A DNA stretch of 64,000 bases, taken from contig CM053143.1 of NCBI GenBank assembly GCA_028571685.1, positions 997,501-1,061,500 on the forward strand. Direction: 5' to 3'. This stretch comes from Heterohyrax brucei. Taxonomy: Eukaryota > Chordata > Mammalia > Hyracoidea > Procaviidae. Shown piece by piece: positions 32,456 through 44,807 of the stretch. Position 1 is the stretch's first letter. Each line of letters starts with the position of its first letter. The translations under genes and the position numbers were made by a program. The notes beneath the pieces are model-generated. The model was not told where the DNA came from. It did no database searches and saw only the letters and a program-made list of their open reading frames with translations.

Positions 32456-33016
32456 GGCTTAATTTGTAATTCTTGCTTATTTAGATTTTTCATGTTCAAA
32501 TTCTAAAGTATCTTCTTTCTTCAAAGCTTTGAAATCTTTTTCATACTATACAGTTCCCATAAATTTTCCTGTTTTTCAGAGATCTGAAAAATAACAGATT
32601 TAGAAGTGAACTTCTTTGTCTGTTCTTTTCCTTAAAAGAAGAAAAGTTTGCAGTGACTGATTTTTAAGATTTCTTCCAGGTCTTCAGCAGTATTCTCAAA
32701 TAACATAAATAAACTCTGTTTCCCCATTCACTAAGATAAGGACTCTGGGAGGCTGAGAAATCTCTCCCTCAGTACTTTCAGGCGTGGTCTTAACTGTAAT
32801 AGCATTAACGCAGATTGGTTAAGAATTTTTAATTAGATGCGCTCGAAGGAAGGAAATGAGGTAGTTGACTTCTGGAGACTTGTTTTCCTCGGTAATTATA
32901 GCCAGCCAAGTTTTGGCAGGCATATCACGAACAGAGAATGTGTGTTCATTTAAAAAATTCCAGGATCTTAAATATTATGAAAATCTGAAGTATTTCTCAG
33001 AGGAATTATGTTTGCG
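32456..33016. other. intron, nothing recognised
   Basis: Unassigned intronic sequence. Confidence 0.4.
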
Positions 33017-33524
33017 GTAGCTAGGGTTGCTCTAACAGAAATACCACAGAGTGGATGGCTTTAACAAAGGAAGGTTTATTCTTGCGCAGTCCAGTAGGCT
33101 ACGAGTCCAAATTCAGGATGTCTGCTCCAGGGGAAGGTTTGTTGGCTCTGGAGGAAAGTCCGGTATTGTATCAGTCTTTGTCCAGGGAGCGTCTTGGCTT
33201 AGGAACCTCAGGACTGAAGGGCGCGCTTTTCCCCCAGTGCTGCTTGCTTGATCATGTGTGGTTCCCAGTTCTCTGCCTGCTTCTCTTTCCTTTCATCTCT
33301 TGTAGGATGAAAGGACTAAGGGTGGGGCAAGCCATACTCCAGGGAAACTCCCTTTACAGTGGAGCAGAGAGGTGATCTTGTAGAGGGGTTTACAGTTCCA
33401 CCCTAATCCTTTAACATACAGCATAGGAAAACCACAAAGTGGAGGACAGTCACAAGATACTGGGAATCATGGCCCAGCCACATGGCTACACCTATTTTTG
33501 GGGGGATACAATTCAATCCATGAC
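33017..33524 (-). mobile_element. MaLR-like solo LTR, antisense
   Basis: The + strand begins 'gtagctagggttgctctaac' with 'agtggatggctttaacaaag' and ends 'ggggggatacaattcaatcc', then 'atgac': the reverse complement of an LTR of the same style as that at 29675-30490. The GC-richer middle differs, so it is another subfamily. No internal region is present. Confidence 0.65.
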
Positions 33525-34724
33525 AAATTATGAGTTATCTTTTGTTTTCTGAGATTGTGGCATGTTACAACCTTGCAAGTCCAGTATCATTTCCAAAGAT
33601 ACCGGAATCAAATTTTTCATCTATTAATGATACATGCTAGGTGACAAGATTAACTGAATTTATGGGTAGTAGCATATCTTAGTAGCAAGTACCTTTTGTT
33701 TGTACAAAAGTGTTAAAATGATAGCAGGTCATTGAGAAATGAATTTAAAAACCTCAGGATTTTTGCCTTCTGGGATAAATAAAGGGATAAACCATTTCCT
33801 ATGAAGTAAGAGAATGCTTGAGATTTGCTGAATTGTTTCCAGGAAATCTACCTGTGCTGAAATAGATTTTTTTTTTTTTCCTGTGTCTCTTGGGCTTTTG
33901 TACGTGTTTATATGTTCTTTGTATTTGGCCATGGAGATCTTTCTTTCTGTATCTGCCTCTGTGGATATATCCAGAAATGAAACAGAGCACCAATTTTGAT
34001 ATGCAGTTCTGTGTGTCCTACATTGCTACACCCAGGTGGATGATGGACTTTGTAGAGATAATAATGGAAAATATGCAAAAAATCTCCTCTTGCTATCTAG
34101 AGTGTGTGTGTGTGTGTTTGTGTGTGTGTATGTGGCTTCTGAGGCTGCTGCAAACAATTGTAGTCTGCCAGTGACAAAGGCACATTTATTAGCAATATAA
34201 ACATATTCAAGTGAAAATAATGTTTAGTGATGAATTCCATTTCTCATAACAGGCAGGCTTGGAAATCACAGTGCTTTTCAGAGAGCAAAGCCAAGGAAAG
34301 CTATAACTGAAGAAATCCCAGGAGCGTTTTATGCTAGATATTATCTCAAGAAAATCAATGTTACATTAAGTGATGTTAAATCTTTTATGCTCCAGGAAGG
34401 CACTCTTCCTGCCTATTTAATTAACAGTAAATTCAGTAAACCAGTAAATCTCTGGAGAGTTGGTCAACACAAGAAGTTAAGGTGAACATTTTGATGCAGC
34501 TTTTTTTTTTTTTAATTCCAGCTGCTTGTAAGTGATACATTTAAATGCTATTTTATTAATTTATATCAAAACCTTTAATTATTATTATCTTAATTTAAAT
34601 AAAATGGTTCTACATTTGTGTGACTCTTGGCATTATGGTCGTGGGTCATTGTGGTCAGCTCTTTCTCTGCCCTCTGTATCCCTGCTGCAGCTACCGTCAC
34701 ACCACACCAGCTGCCTTGCAGTCT
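33525..34724. other. intron with a (GT)n run
   Basis: A (GT)n tract lies at about 34101-34134, interrupted by TTT and TAT. The remainder is unassigned. Confidence 0.45.
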
Positions 34725-34902
34725 TTCCCAGTTCGTGAAGACCCTGTATGTCATAGTAGTTCTGTGCTCTGTAGGGTTTCAGTGGCTGATGTATTGGAAG
34801 CAGTTCATCCGACCTTGTTTCCCAGATGTCTCTGGGTAGACTTGAACAACCAATCTTTTGGTTAACAGCTGAGTTCTTAAAAAGTCGCATCAACCAGGAC
34901 TC
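34725..34902 (-). repeat. afrotherian SINE, variant body
   Basis: Antisense copy ending 'ggttaacagctgagttctta' and 'catcaaccaggactc', with body 'gtagggtttcagtggctgat' as in the copy at 5100-5258. The 3' tail toward 34660 is decayed. Confidence 0.7.
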
Positions 34903-35074
34903 ATGTAACTAATAACATAAATGATGTAACTGTTTCTGCTTCATGCCATACACTGGGCTTCGTATAGAAATGTGCTAATAATGATTTTTAAAATATGATA
35001 TAACTCAAAGTAGATGAATGTATGAAAATGACATAGACATATTAACCTATTAAACAGCGTGCGTTGTCCTTCAA

Positions 35075-35640
35075 GTGGAAGTTTACGGGCCAAGTCAATT
35101 TGTCATACAAAAATTTATACCTGCTATGTAACGTAACTGTTCTCCTACCCTGTGACAGCACACTCCTCCTTTTCACCCTATTTTCCTGTGTCTATCCAGC
35201 CAACTCCTTTCCCCCTCTGCCCTCGCATTTAGCCTCTCTGGTCAGGAGCTGCCCAGTTAGCCTCACATATCTGCCTAAGCCAAGAAGCACACTCTCCACC
35301 AGTGTCGTTTTATGTCTTATGATCCAGTCCAATCTTTGTCTGGAGATTTGAATTTGGGAATGGTTTGTGTTCTGGGCGAACAGAGAACCTGCAGGCCATG
35401 TCTACTGGGGACCCTCCAAGCTGTCAGACCATGAAGTCTGGCCTTTTGAATAGAGTTCGGGTTCTTCACGCTCATTTTCATCCTTCTGTGTCAGGGGCAC
35501 CATGTTATATTCCCTGTCAGGACAGTCATTGGTGGTGGCCGGGGACCATCTAGTTCAGGTGTCATGCTGATGTAGTCTTTGGATTATGTGGCCCTTTGTG
35601 TCTGCTGGGGTCATAGTTTCCTTGTTTCTTTGATGTGTTT
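35075..35640 (-). mobile_element. L1 3' UTR fragment, older subfamily
   Basis: The order 'ctgtgacagcacactcctcc', 'ttcaccctattttcctgtg', 'gatccagtccaatctttgtc' and 'cagtcattggtggtggccgg' follows the 3' UTRs of the L1s at 19.8, 37.9 and 44.8 kb, but it is more diverged. No ORF2 sequence is seen beyond it, so it is strongly 5'-truncated. Confidence 0.65.
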
Positions 35641-35696
35641 AACCTATGGAATGCTTTTAACATATTTAGATGAAAAATTGATCTATGTATGTACAT

Positions 35697-35855
35697 GGAT
35701 GGTCTGGATGGCATTAGTTAAGCTGCTAGCCAAAAGGTAGGGAGTTTGAATACACCAGCAGTTCCTTGGAAACACTGTGGGCGCGGTTCTAGTCTGTCTT
35801 ATAGGTTCGCTGTGAGTCAGGATTGACTCAAAGCAATGGATTTGATTTTTGTCAT
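35697..35855 (+). repeat. afrotherian tRNA-derived SINE, short form
   Basis: Sense copy, 'tggatggtctggatggcatt' to 'caaagcaatggatttgattt'. Confidence 0.82.
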
Positions 35856-36848
35856 ATAGAGAGAGAGATAGATATTTCAAGCTTTGTTTGATTCAAATTT
35901 TCCTGATTTTGGTAAGCCACACACAGCGGCTCAGTCTGACTACATTGGAAAATTTCCTAAATGCAGCACCAACCTCTGACTTTGTAGGAAACTGGTATTA
36001 AAAGAACTCTTTTGATGATTCTCTCTCACCAGAATTTTTTCAGCATCAGTAGAAGTATAAAGAGTTCTTGGAGAGTTAGGAAGAGTAGTCCTTAGGTCTT
36101 CCTTTCTCAGAGAAGACTTCCCACAAGAATGTGTCACAGGAAGAACTCCTTACCCTACTGTACCACATGCAGTAATTCTAGGACTTCTAGGGCTTGTAGT
36201 TAAATAAACTAAAACTCAGATGATGTCTGGCCTATTGAATTATATTTGTATGTTGCTAGTTTCTAATGGCAATTGAGATGAATTAACGTTTCTGTTAAAA
36301 ATTAGTCTCAATTATTACATAACAGGGGAAAGCTTGAAGAAGAAAACACAAAGCATTATGCATAAAGACTGTACCTAAAGAACTAGATTTACCCAATTGA
36401 GGATACCATTGAGATGTTGATTTTAATCAGAATGTCAACCTTAATGATCTAGCTCCAGTCCTGTTTTGATTTTGACATCTTTTTTTACCCATATTTCAGT
36501 TCAGGTTCTTGGCTCCATCTTTTGTTCACTGTTAGCCACTTTGCACATCCATTTGTGATGCAGACTCTGAGCTGCTTCAGCTCAGGGTTTGTGTCATGTA
36601 GCTAAGTCTCCAACCCTCCAACCTGCCTATAACCCACACCACATACAATGCCTTAAAACGGTCATGTAATAACTTTATAGAATGAATGCATTGTTGGATG
36701 AACAGATGAAAGGAAGGGACAGAAAATTAGTGCTGTAGGTGCTCTGGTAAAATAGTGTTCAAATACGGGCATCTGTGGCCTCACCTGTATTCTTTCTAGC
36801 TTTTTCCTGGCATTTATCTTTCCCCAGAGTGGCAAACTCTGAGGCTTT
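35856..36848. other. intron, weak L2-like 3' end only
   Basis: 'agaatgaatgcattgttgga' near 36679 faintly recalls an L2 3' end. Otherwise unassigned. Confidence 0.3.
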
Positions 36849-37008
36849 TGGAAACCCCGGTGGTGTAGTGGTTAAATGCTATGGCTGCTAAACAAAAGGC
36901 TGGTAGTTAAAATCTGTCAGATGCTCCTTGGAAAATCTGTGGGGCAGTTCTCTGTCTATAGGGTCACTCTGAGTCAGGATCGACTTCATGGCAGTGGATT
37001 TGGTTTTT
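36849..37008 (+). repeat. afrotherian tRNA-derived SINE, short form
   Basis: Sense copy, 'ttggaaaccccggtggtgta' to 'ggcagtggatttggtttttc'. Confidence 0.92.
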
Positions 37009-37159
37009 CTTGGTGGGGAAGTCTGAAAGCTGTAGTTCAATTTGAACTGTCTCCAGTACTTCTTTTAGATGATTTCTTTTATATGCAGAGCTGTCTGAAA
37101 CTGTTTTGATTTTTTTCTTTCACAGCAGTTGCCCATTACTGACCAATTACTATTTGCTT

Positions 37160-37906
37160 GGTGTATTCATTTCTTCTTGTTTCCGTACATTGAAGATCAC
37201 CTTTCTGTCAAGTCGATTCTCACTCATAGTGATCATATAGGACAGAGTAGAAATGCCCTACAGGGTTCCTAGTGAGTGGCTGCTAGATCTGAACAGCTAA
37301 CATTTTGGTTAACACCATAATGTTTAACACTGCACCACCAGGGCTCCTCCTTAACATAGCACCACAAACACTGTGGTTGAAACAACACAAATTTATTATC
37401 CTGTGGCTTTGTAGATCAGAAATCCATTAGAAGACTCTTGGGGCTATAATGAAGTGCTGGGCAGAGCTGTATTCTTTTATGTAGTCTCTAGAGGATGATC
37501 TGTTTTCCTGCTTATCACATGTTTCATAGGATACAGTCCCACGGAGTGAGGTTCAGGTTTCTGTATTGGCTGCCATCTGGGGTTTGTGGTTAACTGCCAG
37601 TAGTATCTCTAACTCTTTCACATCATCTCCTAAACCTCAAGCCGAACTGTACAAAGCTGTGTCTGTGTCACACTACCATCTCTCTGATGTTTCGTCACTG
37701 CACCTCGCTCCCACTGCAGCCGGAAAGCGGTGTCTCAACTTTTAAGAACTCAAGGACTCATGTCATTATATTGGGCTCACCCAGATAATCCAAATAATTT
37801 TGTGTCCCTCAGTATCTATAATGACATTTACAAGGTTGCTTTTGCCATGTAAGGTAATATATTCACAAGTTTTAGGGATAAGGGTCTGAGCATCTGTGGA
37901 GAGTCC
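37160..37906 (-). mobile_element. MLT1-like LTR, first part, interrupted by a SINE and by the L1 pair
   Basis: The + strand shows the reverse complement of MLT1: 'gtgtattcatttcttcttgt', 'aaacaacacaaatttattat', 'tgggctcacccagataatcc', 'gccatgtaaggtaatatatt'. A SINE sits inside at 37195-37348. The LTR stops at about 37906 and its last ~30 bp ('ttctgcctaccaca') reappear 14 kb away at 51890-51922, beyond the two L1s. Confidence 0.75.
37195..37348 (-). repeat. afrotherian SINE nested in the MLT1-like LTR
   Basis: Antisense copy, 'cacctttctgtcaagtcgat' to 'cactgcaccaccagggctcc'. Confidence 0.9.
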
Positions 37907-38812
37907 TTTTTTTCTTTTTTATTTAACATGACTGAGTGAAAATGTACATTCCTGTATAAATTTACATGCCCACCTATATGCAGCTTCCACTGCTCTCCCT
38001 GTCTGGTGACTGCACACTATTCCTCTGCTCCACACATGTCTCATCCTCCCAATAGCCTCTTTTCTGCTCCTCTCCACCCAGTCTCCTTCCACCAGCCAGA
38101 GGTCAGCAGGATGATATCCTAGAGATGCATAGAACCATAAAGTGCAACCAATATATGGTCACTCTGCATTGCCAAATCCAGTCCATTCCTGTCCAAAGAG
38201 TGGACCTTTGTTATAATTTATGGCTAAGGGCAGTATCAGGGCCGGGGACCGTGCTCTCAGGGGAACCCTGAGACCATCAATTGAGGTCTTTTAGAGGAGA
38301 TCTCAGGATGCACCACTTTTTATTCTTGTGTTGCCAGTAAGACTCAATCTAGTGAGCTCCATCGTGGCTATCACTGGTGGTGGATGGTCACCATCCGGTT
38401 CTCCTGGTCCCAAGTCGATGAAGGCAGCCACTCTTGCGGGTCTCTCTGTCTTCTTGGTTGTCTTTACCGCATGTCATTTTGGTCCTCGGTGAGCATCCGT
38501 TCCTGCTGAGTTGGGACCATTTGCTGTGTCCTCGGATGGCAGCTTGGCAGCTTTTAAAACCCCAGAGGCCACTCACCAATGTGGGGTGCAGAGAGCTCTC
38601 TTAGCAAAACGCTAGTTGTGCCAGTTGGCCTGGAATTCGCCTAAGAGCATGGTCCCCCGCCCCCCGCCCCAGCTACTCTATCCTTGCAGTATTGGGTTAA
38701 GATGGAAGGAGTACTCAAGTTATGCTGAAGTCCACTTAATGTTGTTCTTGTTTCTAATGTGTGCTGTCACTGCTTTCTCCCAACCAGATTTCTAGTAACT
38801 ATCTAAACTAAA

Positions 38813-38845
38813 CCTTCCCCCCGCCCCCTCCCTCCCTCTCCTCCC
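38813..38845 (-). other. L1-B 3' UTR G-rich tract, possible quadruplex
   Basis: The + strand has long C runs (CCTTCCCCCCGCCCCCTCCC, then TCCCTC), so the L1 RNA strand carries at least four runs of three or more Gs. A second C-rich patch lies at 38653-38670. Such tracts are normal in mammalian L1 3' UTRs. Confidence 0.6.
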
Positions 38846-38896
38846 TTGCAGCTGTCAGTCTTTTCTTCTATACACCAGTCTGTTTTTGAGATCTTA

Positions 38897-41800
38897 TCAT
38901 AGAGGTCTCATACAGTATTTGTCCCTTTGTCGCTGACTACTTTCACTCAACATAATGTCTTCCAGTTGAAACCAGGTTAGGAGATGTTTCCTGGAATCAT
39001 CATTATTCTTTATCACTGCACAGTGCTCCATTGAGTATATGTACCATAGTTTACCTATCCATTCTTCTGTTGTTGGGCATATGGGTTGATTCCATCTTTT
39101 TGCTGTCGTGGACTGTGCTGCGATAAACATTCTGGTGCGTGTGTCCGTTGGTGTGAAAGGCCTTGATTCTGTAGGATATATTCCAAGTAGTGGAATTACT
39201 GGGTCAAACGGTATATCTATACCCATTTTTTTAAGGAAGCGCCAGATTGCTTTCCAAAGAGGCTGGACCATTTTGCAACCCCACTAACAGTGTAGGAGGG
39301 TTCCTCTTTCTCCCCAGCCTCTCCAGCATTTGTTGTTTTGTGTTTTCTGGATCATGGCCAATCTTGTTAGGGTGAGATGGTATCTCATTGTCATCTTGAT
39401 TTGAATTTCTTTAATAACTAAAGATCGTGAACATGTCCGCATGTGTTTTTTGGCTGCCTGGATCTCCTGTTTAGTGAAGTGTCTGTCCATCTCCTTTGCC
39501 CATCGCTTAATTGGATGGTTTATCTTCTTCTTCTTGATATTTTGCAGTATCTTATAGATTATGGAGATCAGGCGTCGGTCTGACATAGAGTTGCCAAATA
39601 TTTTTTCCCATTCTATGGGTGTTCCTTTTATTCTGTTAATAAAGTCTTTGGATGAGCAAAAGTGTTTGATTCTTAATAGTTCCCATTTATCTATTTTCTC
39701 TTCTGTTGATTGTGGTTTCTTTGACAGATTTTGGAGTCTGTCCTCATTATGTGTTAAAACTTCCATTGTTGTTCCTACCTTTTCTTGTAAGAGCTTTATT
39801 GTTTTAGGTTTGATTATTTAGGCCTTTTATCCAGTTGGAGTTAGTTTTTGTGTAAGGTGTAAGATATGGATCATGATTCAGTTTATTACAGATGGATAAC
39901 CAATTTTTGTCAGCACCATTTGTTGAAGAGACTGTTTTTACCCCAGTTTAATGTCTTAGGGCCTTTGTCGAATATCAGCTGTTCATAGGCAGATGGTGTT
40001 CATCTCTGGGGTCTCACTTCTGTTCCATTGATCCATCTGTCTGTTCTTGTACCAGTACCAGGCTGTTTTGACCACTGTGGCAGTGTAGTATGTTCTAAGG
40101 TCGGGTAATGAGAGGCCTCCCAGTGTGTTCTTTTTTAGTAGTACCTTACTTATCCGGGGCTTCTTCCCTTTCCAAACAAAATTGGTGATTTGTTTCTCCA
40201 TCTCATTAAAAAATTATGCTGGAACTGTATTGGGGTTGCATTATATAAGTATATTGCTTTGGGTAAAATAGACATTTTCACAATGTTAAGTCTTCCTATC
40301 CATGAGCAGGGTAGGTTTTTCAATTATCTAAAACTCTCTTAGTTTCTTGTGGTAAGGGCTTGTAGTTCTCTTTGTAAAGGTCTGTTGTTTCTCTGGTTAG
40401 ATTAATTCCTAGGTACCTTATCTTCTTAGGGGCTATCGTAAATGGTATTGATTTGATAATTTCTTCCTTAACAGTCTCCTTGTTGGTATAAAGGAATCTT
40501 ACTGATTTACTTATGTTTGTCTTATATCCTGAGACTTTGCTGAGCTCTTCTATCAGTTTGAGTAGCTTACTTATAGATTCCTTGGGGTTCTCTGCCTATA
40601 CAATCATATCATCTGTGAACAGGGAGATTTTATCTTCCTCTTTGCCGATGCAGATGCCCTTTATTTCTTCCTCTTGTCTAATTGCTCTGGCTAGAACTTC
40701 TAGGACAATGTTGAATAGGAGAGGTGAGAGTGGGCATCCTTGTCTAGTTCCTGATCTCAAAGGAACGTCTTTCAGTCTCTCTCCATTCAGGATGATGTGG
40801 GCAATTGGCTTTGTATAAATGACCCTTATTGTGTTGAGTAATTTGCCGTCTGTGCCCATTTTGCTAAGAGTTTTTAGCATGAATGGGTGTTGGACTTTAT
40901 CAAATGCCTTTTCGGCATCAGTGGACAAAATCAGGTGATCCTTGTGTTTTGTGTTATTTATGTGGTTAATCACATTAATTGTATTTCTGATTTTGAACTG
41001 GCCTTGCATCCCTGGTATGAATCCCCTTGGTCATGATGGATTATTTTCTTGATATGTAGTTTTATTCTATTGGCAAGAATTTTGTTGAAGATTTTTGCAT
41101 CTAGATTCATGAGTGATATCGGTCTGTAGTTCTCTTTCTTTGTTGGGTCTTTCCCTGGCTTATGTATCAGGGTTATACTGGCTTCATAGAAAGAGTTTGG
41201 GAGTACTCCATCCCTTTCTATACTGTGAAATAGTCTCAGTAGTATTGGAGATAGCTGTTCTCTAAATGCTTTGTAGAATTCTGCAGTGAAGCCATCTGGG
41301 CCCGGACTTTTTTCGGTTGGCAGGTTGATGACCTTTTCAATCTCTTCCTTTGTGATGGGTTTATTAAGTTGTTCTGCTTCACGTTGTGATAATTTGGGTA
41401 GGTGGTATGAGTCAAGGAATTGGTCCATTTCCCCTAGGTTTTCAAATTTGTTAGAGTACAGTCTTTCATAGTATTCTGTTATGATATTTTTGATTTCTGT
41501 TGCATCTGTGGTGACAACTCCCCTCTCATTTCTAATTTGGGTTATTTGTTTCCTTTCCTGCGTTTCTGTAGTAAGTTTAGCCAGTGGTTTGTCAGTTTTG
41601 TTATCTTTTCAAAAAACCAGCTTTTGTTCTTTTCAATTTTTTCAATTGTTTTTCTATTCTCTCATTCATTTAGCTCTGCTCTAATCTTTATGATCTCGTT
41701 TCTTCTGGTGCCCGAGGGGTTCCTCTGTTGTTCTCTTTCTACTTGTTCAAGCTGTAGCGTTAGCTCCTTGATTTGATTTCTTTCTTCCTTCCAGATGTGT

Positions 41801-42706
41801 GCATTTGTGGAGATAAAGAGACCTCTGAGCACTGCTTTGACTGTATCCCATAGGTTCTGGTAGAAAGTGTTTTTGTTCTCATTGAAAGCCATGAATTTCT
41901 TTATTTCATCCTTGATTTCCAGTATAACCCATGTTTTTTGAGCAAGATGCCGTTCAGTTTCCAAGAGTTCCACTTTCTATCTATGTTTTGTCTGCTACTT
42001 ATTTCAACTTTGATGGCTTTATGATCTGAGAAGATGCTTTGTGGTAATTCAGTGGTATGGATTTTGTTGAGCATTGCATTATGGCGTGTCACATGGTCAA
42101 TTCTGGAGAATGTTCCATGTGCACTGGAGAAGAAGGTGTAGTTGTCTGCTGATGGGTGGAAAGTTCTGTATGTATCAATGAGGTTTAGTTAGTTAATTGT
42201 GGTGCTGGGGTCTTCTGTATCTTTACTGAGCTTTTTTCTAGATGATCTGTCTAGTAATGAGAGTGGAGTGTTAAAGTCTCCCACTATTATTGTGGAGTCA
42301 TTTAACTCTCTTTTGAGTGTAGTCAGTGTTTTTTTGACGTATTTATGTGCTCTGATATTTGGTGCATAAATATTTAATATAGTTAAGTCTTGCTTGTGTA
42401 CTGAACCTTTCAGCAATAGTGTCCATCTTTGTCCATGGTGGTGGATTTGACATTAAAATTGATTTTGTCTGAGATTGGAATTGCCACCCCTGCTCTTCTT
42501 TGTTCCTTGTTAGCTTGATATATATTCTTCCATCCTTTAATTTTCAGTTTGTTCCTATCTTTATGTCTCAAGTGAGTTTCTTGTAGACAACACATGGATG
42601 GGTCATGTCTTTTGATCCGGCATAACACTCTGTGTCTCTTTACTGGAGCATTCAGTCCATTCACATTCAATGTATTTATTGATAGGTATGTGTTCACTGC
42701 TGCCAT
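38897..42706 (-). pseudogene. L1-B ORF2, full span but frameshifted
   Basis: It spans about 3,810 bp, close to the usual 1,275 codons. The first 98 residues are open (MAAVNTYLSINTLNVNGLNA from 42706). Endonuclease blocks include 'LQETHLRHKD' (QETH) and 'IVGDFNTPLS' and 'FSDHKAIKVE' (SDH). RT blocks include '[20 protein letters not shown]' (41120-41180), '[17 protein letters not shown]' and '[17 protein letters not shown]'. The catalytic box reads FTDD instead of the usual FADD (about 40603-40618). The C-terminal region ends at 'DKYCM' near 38905. At least six frame changes mean no intact protein. Confidence 0.9.
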
Positions 42707-43120
42707 TGTGATATGTTTATTTTTATGTTGATGTTTTCTCCGTTGTCCTTATTAGTATATTCTGGGACACTCACTTTTGTGAGTTGATTTTTCACCTTTT
42801 TCAGAGCTGGTTTTGTAGTTGTTGAGACATCATTTCTTGAAATGATACGATACATCTTTGTTGTGCTTTACAGCTGCCCCTATGATCCCCCTTAATAAAC
42901 TATATGTAAACCCAATTTTAATTACTACCAGTCTTGTCATCTTCCTCTTCATCTGGAAGGACTGTAACAACTGTAGTACATCCCTCTTTTTATTATGATG
43001 ACACCATAGTTTTCATGATGATCACTGGATTGCGTCTTTCCGTATCAAAGCCGTGATTCACTTTGGAGCCTTCCCTAAAAGAGTAGAGTATTGAGTAGTG
43101 TGTTGTTCTAAAATATAAAG

Positions 43121-44030
43121 TTAGTGGTTTCGTTCTTCTATGCCAGAGCCAAGAACTTCTTTCAGTATTTCTTGTAGTTTGGGTTTGGTTTTTACAAAGT
43201 CTCTGAGCTTCTGTTTATCTGCAAATGTCTTAATTTCATTTTCGTATTTGAAAGATAATTTTGCAGGATATATGATTCTTGGTTGGAAGTTCTTCTCTTT
43301 CAAGACTTTGAAAGTGTCATGCCACTGTCTCCGTGCCAGCATGGTTTCTGCTGAGAAATCTGACGAGAGCCTACAGGGTTTCCCTCTGAATGTTAGCTTT
43401 CCTTTGAGTCTCTCTGCCTTTAAGAGTTGCTGCTTGTGTTTCATTCTGTTCAGCTTGATTATAATATGTCTTGGAGTCTTTCTTTTGAGATCTATATTGG
43501 GTGGCGTACGATATGCATCTGATATGTCTATATTCTCTTCCTTTCTGATTTCTGGGAAGTTTTCTGTTAGCAGCTCAGGAACGATATTCTCTGTGTTCTC
43601 AGATGTCTCACCCTATTCAGGGACTCCAGTTAATCGAAGGTTGTTCCTTTTAATAGAGTCCCACATGCTTCTTAATGTTTCTTCATTTTTCTTGTTTCTT
43701 TTTTCTGATTTCTGCTCATAGATGCTGGCATCAGTAGCTCTGTCTTCCAAGTCAGAAATTCCTTTTTTCTATTTGTTCCATTCTGTTTCCTTCGCTTTGC
43801 ATGGAAGTTTCTGTGTCTTTGATTTTGTTCTTGATCTGTTGGACTTCAGAGTACTGGTGTTCCATCAGATTGAACAGCTTGCTTAATTTTTCATTTTGTT
43901 CTGCTGCATTTTGTATAAGGTCTAGAAGGGCTCTCTATATAATCATTTTGTATTCACTTCCTGATGCTTTCATAAAAGTTTCTTCATCTGGAAAACTCCT
44001 TGGTTGCTTTGTTTGGGAGCCGACTGAAGC
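43121..44030 (-). pseudogene. L1-B ORF1, broken
   Basis: The C-terminal domain is open from 43444 to 43121 on minus ('LTFRGKPCRLSSDFSAETML', 'NFQPRIIYPAKLSFKYENEI'). The N-terminal half lies in other frames toward 44030. Confidence 0.85.
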
Positions 44031-44807
44031 CATGGGTGATTTCTCGTATGCCACAATTGTCTGTTGCTTTTTGGGTCCCTTTTGAGTATATAGAGGCTGG
44101 AAGAGGTACTGTGAGGATGGATTGCAAATGTTTCTCTAGGCTGTCTTCAAATGTAAAGCAAAAGGTATCTGACCACTTCCCAAGTTAGTTAGTTTTTCAG
44201 GTGTAGAGGTCCCTTTTCTCAACTGACAAAGTAAGCACCACTATATCGAACCCCAGATGATAACAAACTAGTTCAGGATACAAGGATGCTACTGCCCTGT
44301 TGGCCTCTGCTGACATGGCCTAGCGTTAGCCGACAGTGCGTCGAGTACTGGTTTTGTGATAGAAAAGCGCTCTCTTGTGGGCAGGCCCTGGCTCCCAAGC
44401 TAAGAATTTGGTCCAGATGCGGCCACTGTATCCAAGGTGGCGTCCTCCAGACAGGCAGCAGACAGAGGGGCTAAAGGTGCCAAGAGGTAGTGTTTCCTCT
44501 GATTCTGTTTCAGGGCCTGCAACGTAGGTGGCACTGGGAAAATTACTGCTTTTCTGCCGGAGAAGCACTGTCCTGTTTGCAGGTGCTGGCTCCCAGGCTA
44601 AGAATTAGGTCCCACTAAAATCTCAGTGCCAACATGGCATCCCGCACACTGACTGCAGAATTCTGTACAAACCTCACTGACGCAGATATAAAACGAAAGG
44701 CTCAAAGTGGCTAGATTAACAGAGTCTTAAGCCTGGCTATCAAAATATGGGAATTTTGCCTGCCTATTCCCCCAGCAGCGTGTCTGTGTCTAGCCGCTAG
44801 GCAAGCC

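Larger units (their letters stand above)
37907..44807 (-). mobile_element. L1 element B, near full length, ~6.9 kb
   Basis: It runs 3' to 5' on +: poly-T/3' end at 37907, ~1-kb 3' UTR, ORF2 (42706 to 38897), ORF1 (about 44030 to 43121) and a ~0.75-kb GC-rich 5' UTR to 44807. The 5' terminus (minus strand GGCTTGCCTAGCGGCTAGAC) corresponds to the terminus of element C, so little or nothing is missing. It is the least decayed of the three L1s, yet ORF2 is still split into several frames. Its 5' end touches the poly-T of element C directly. Confidence 0.9.

Noticed and set aside
29675..33524. Complete endogenous retrovirus between the two LTR-like repeats
   Set aside because: The two LTRs are in opposite orientation, differ in the middle, and the sequence between them shows no gag, pol or env similarity. 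They are separate solo LTRs.
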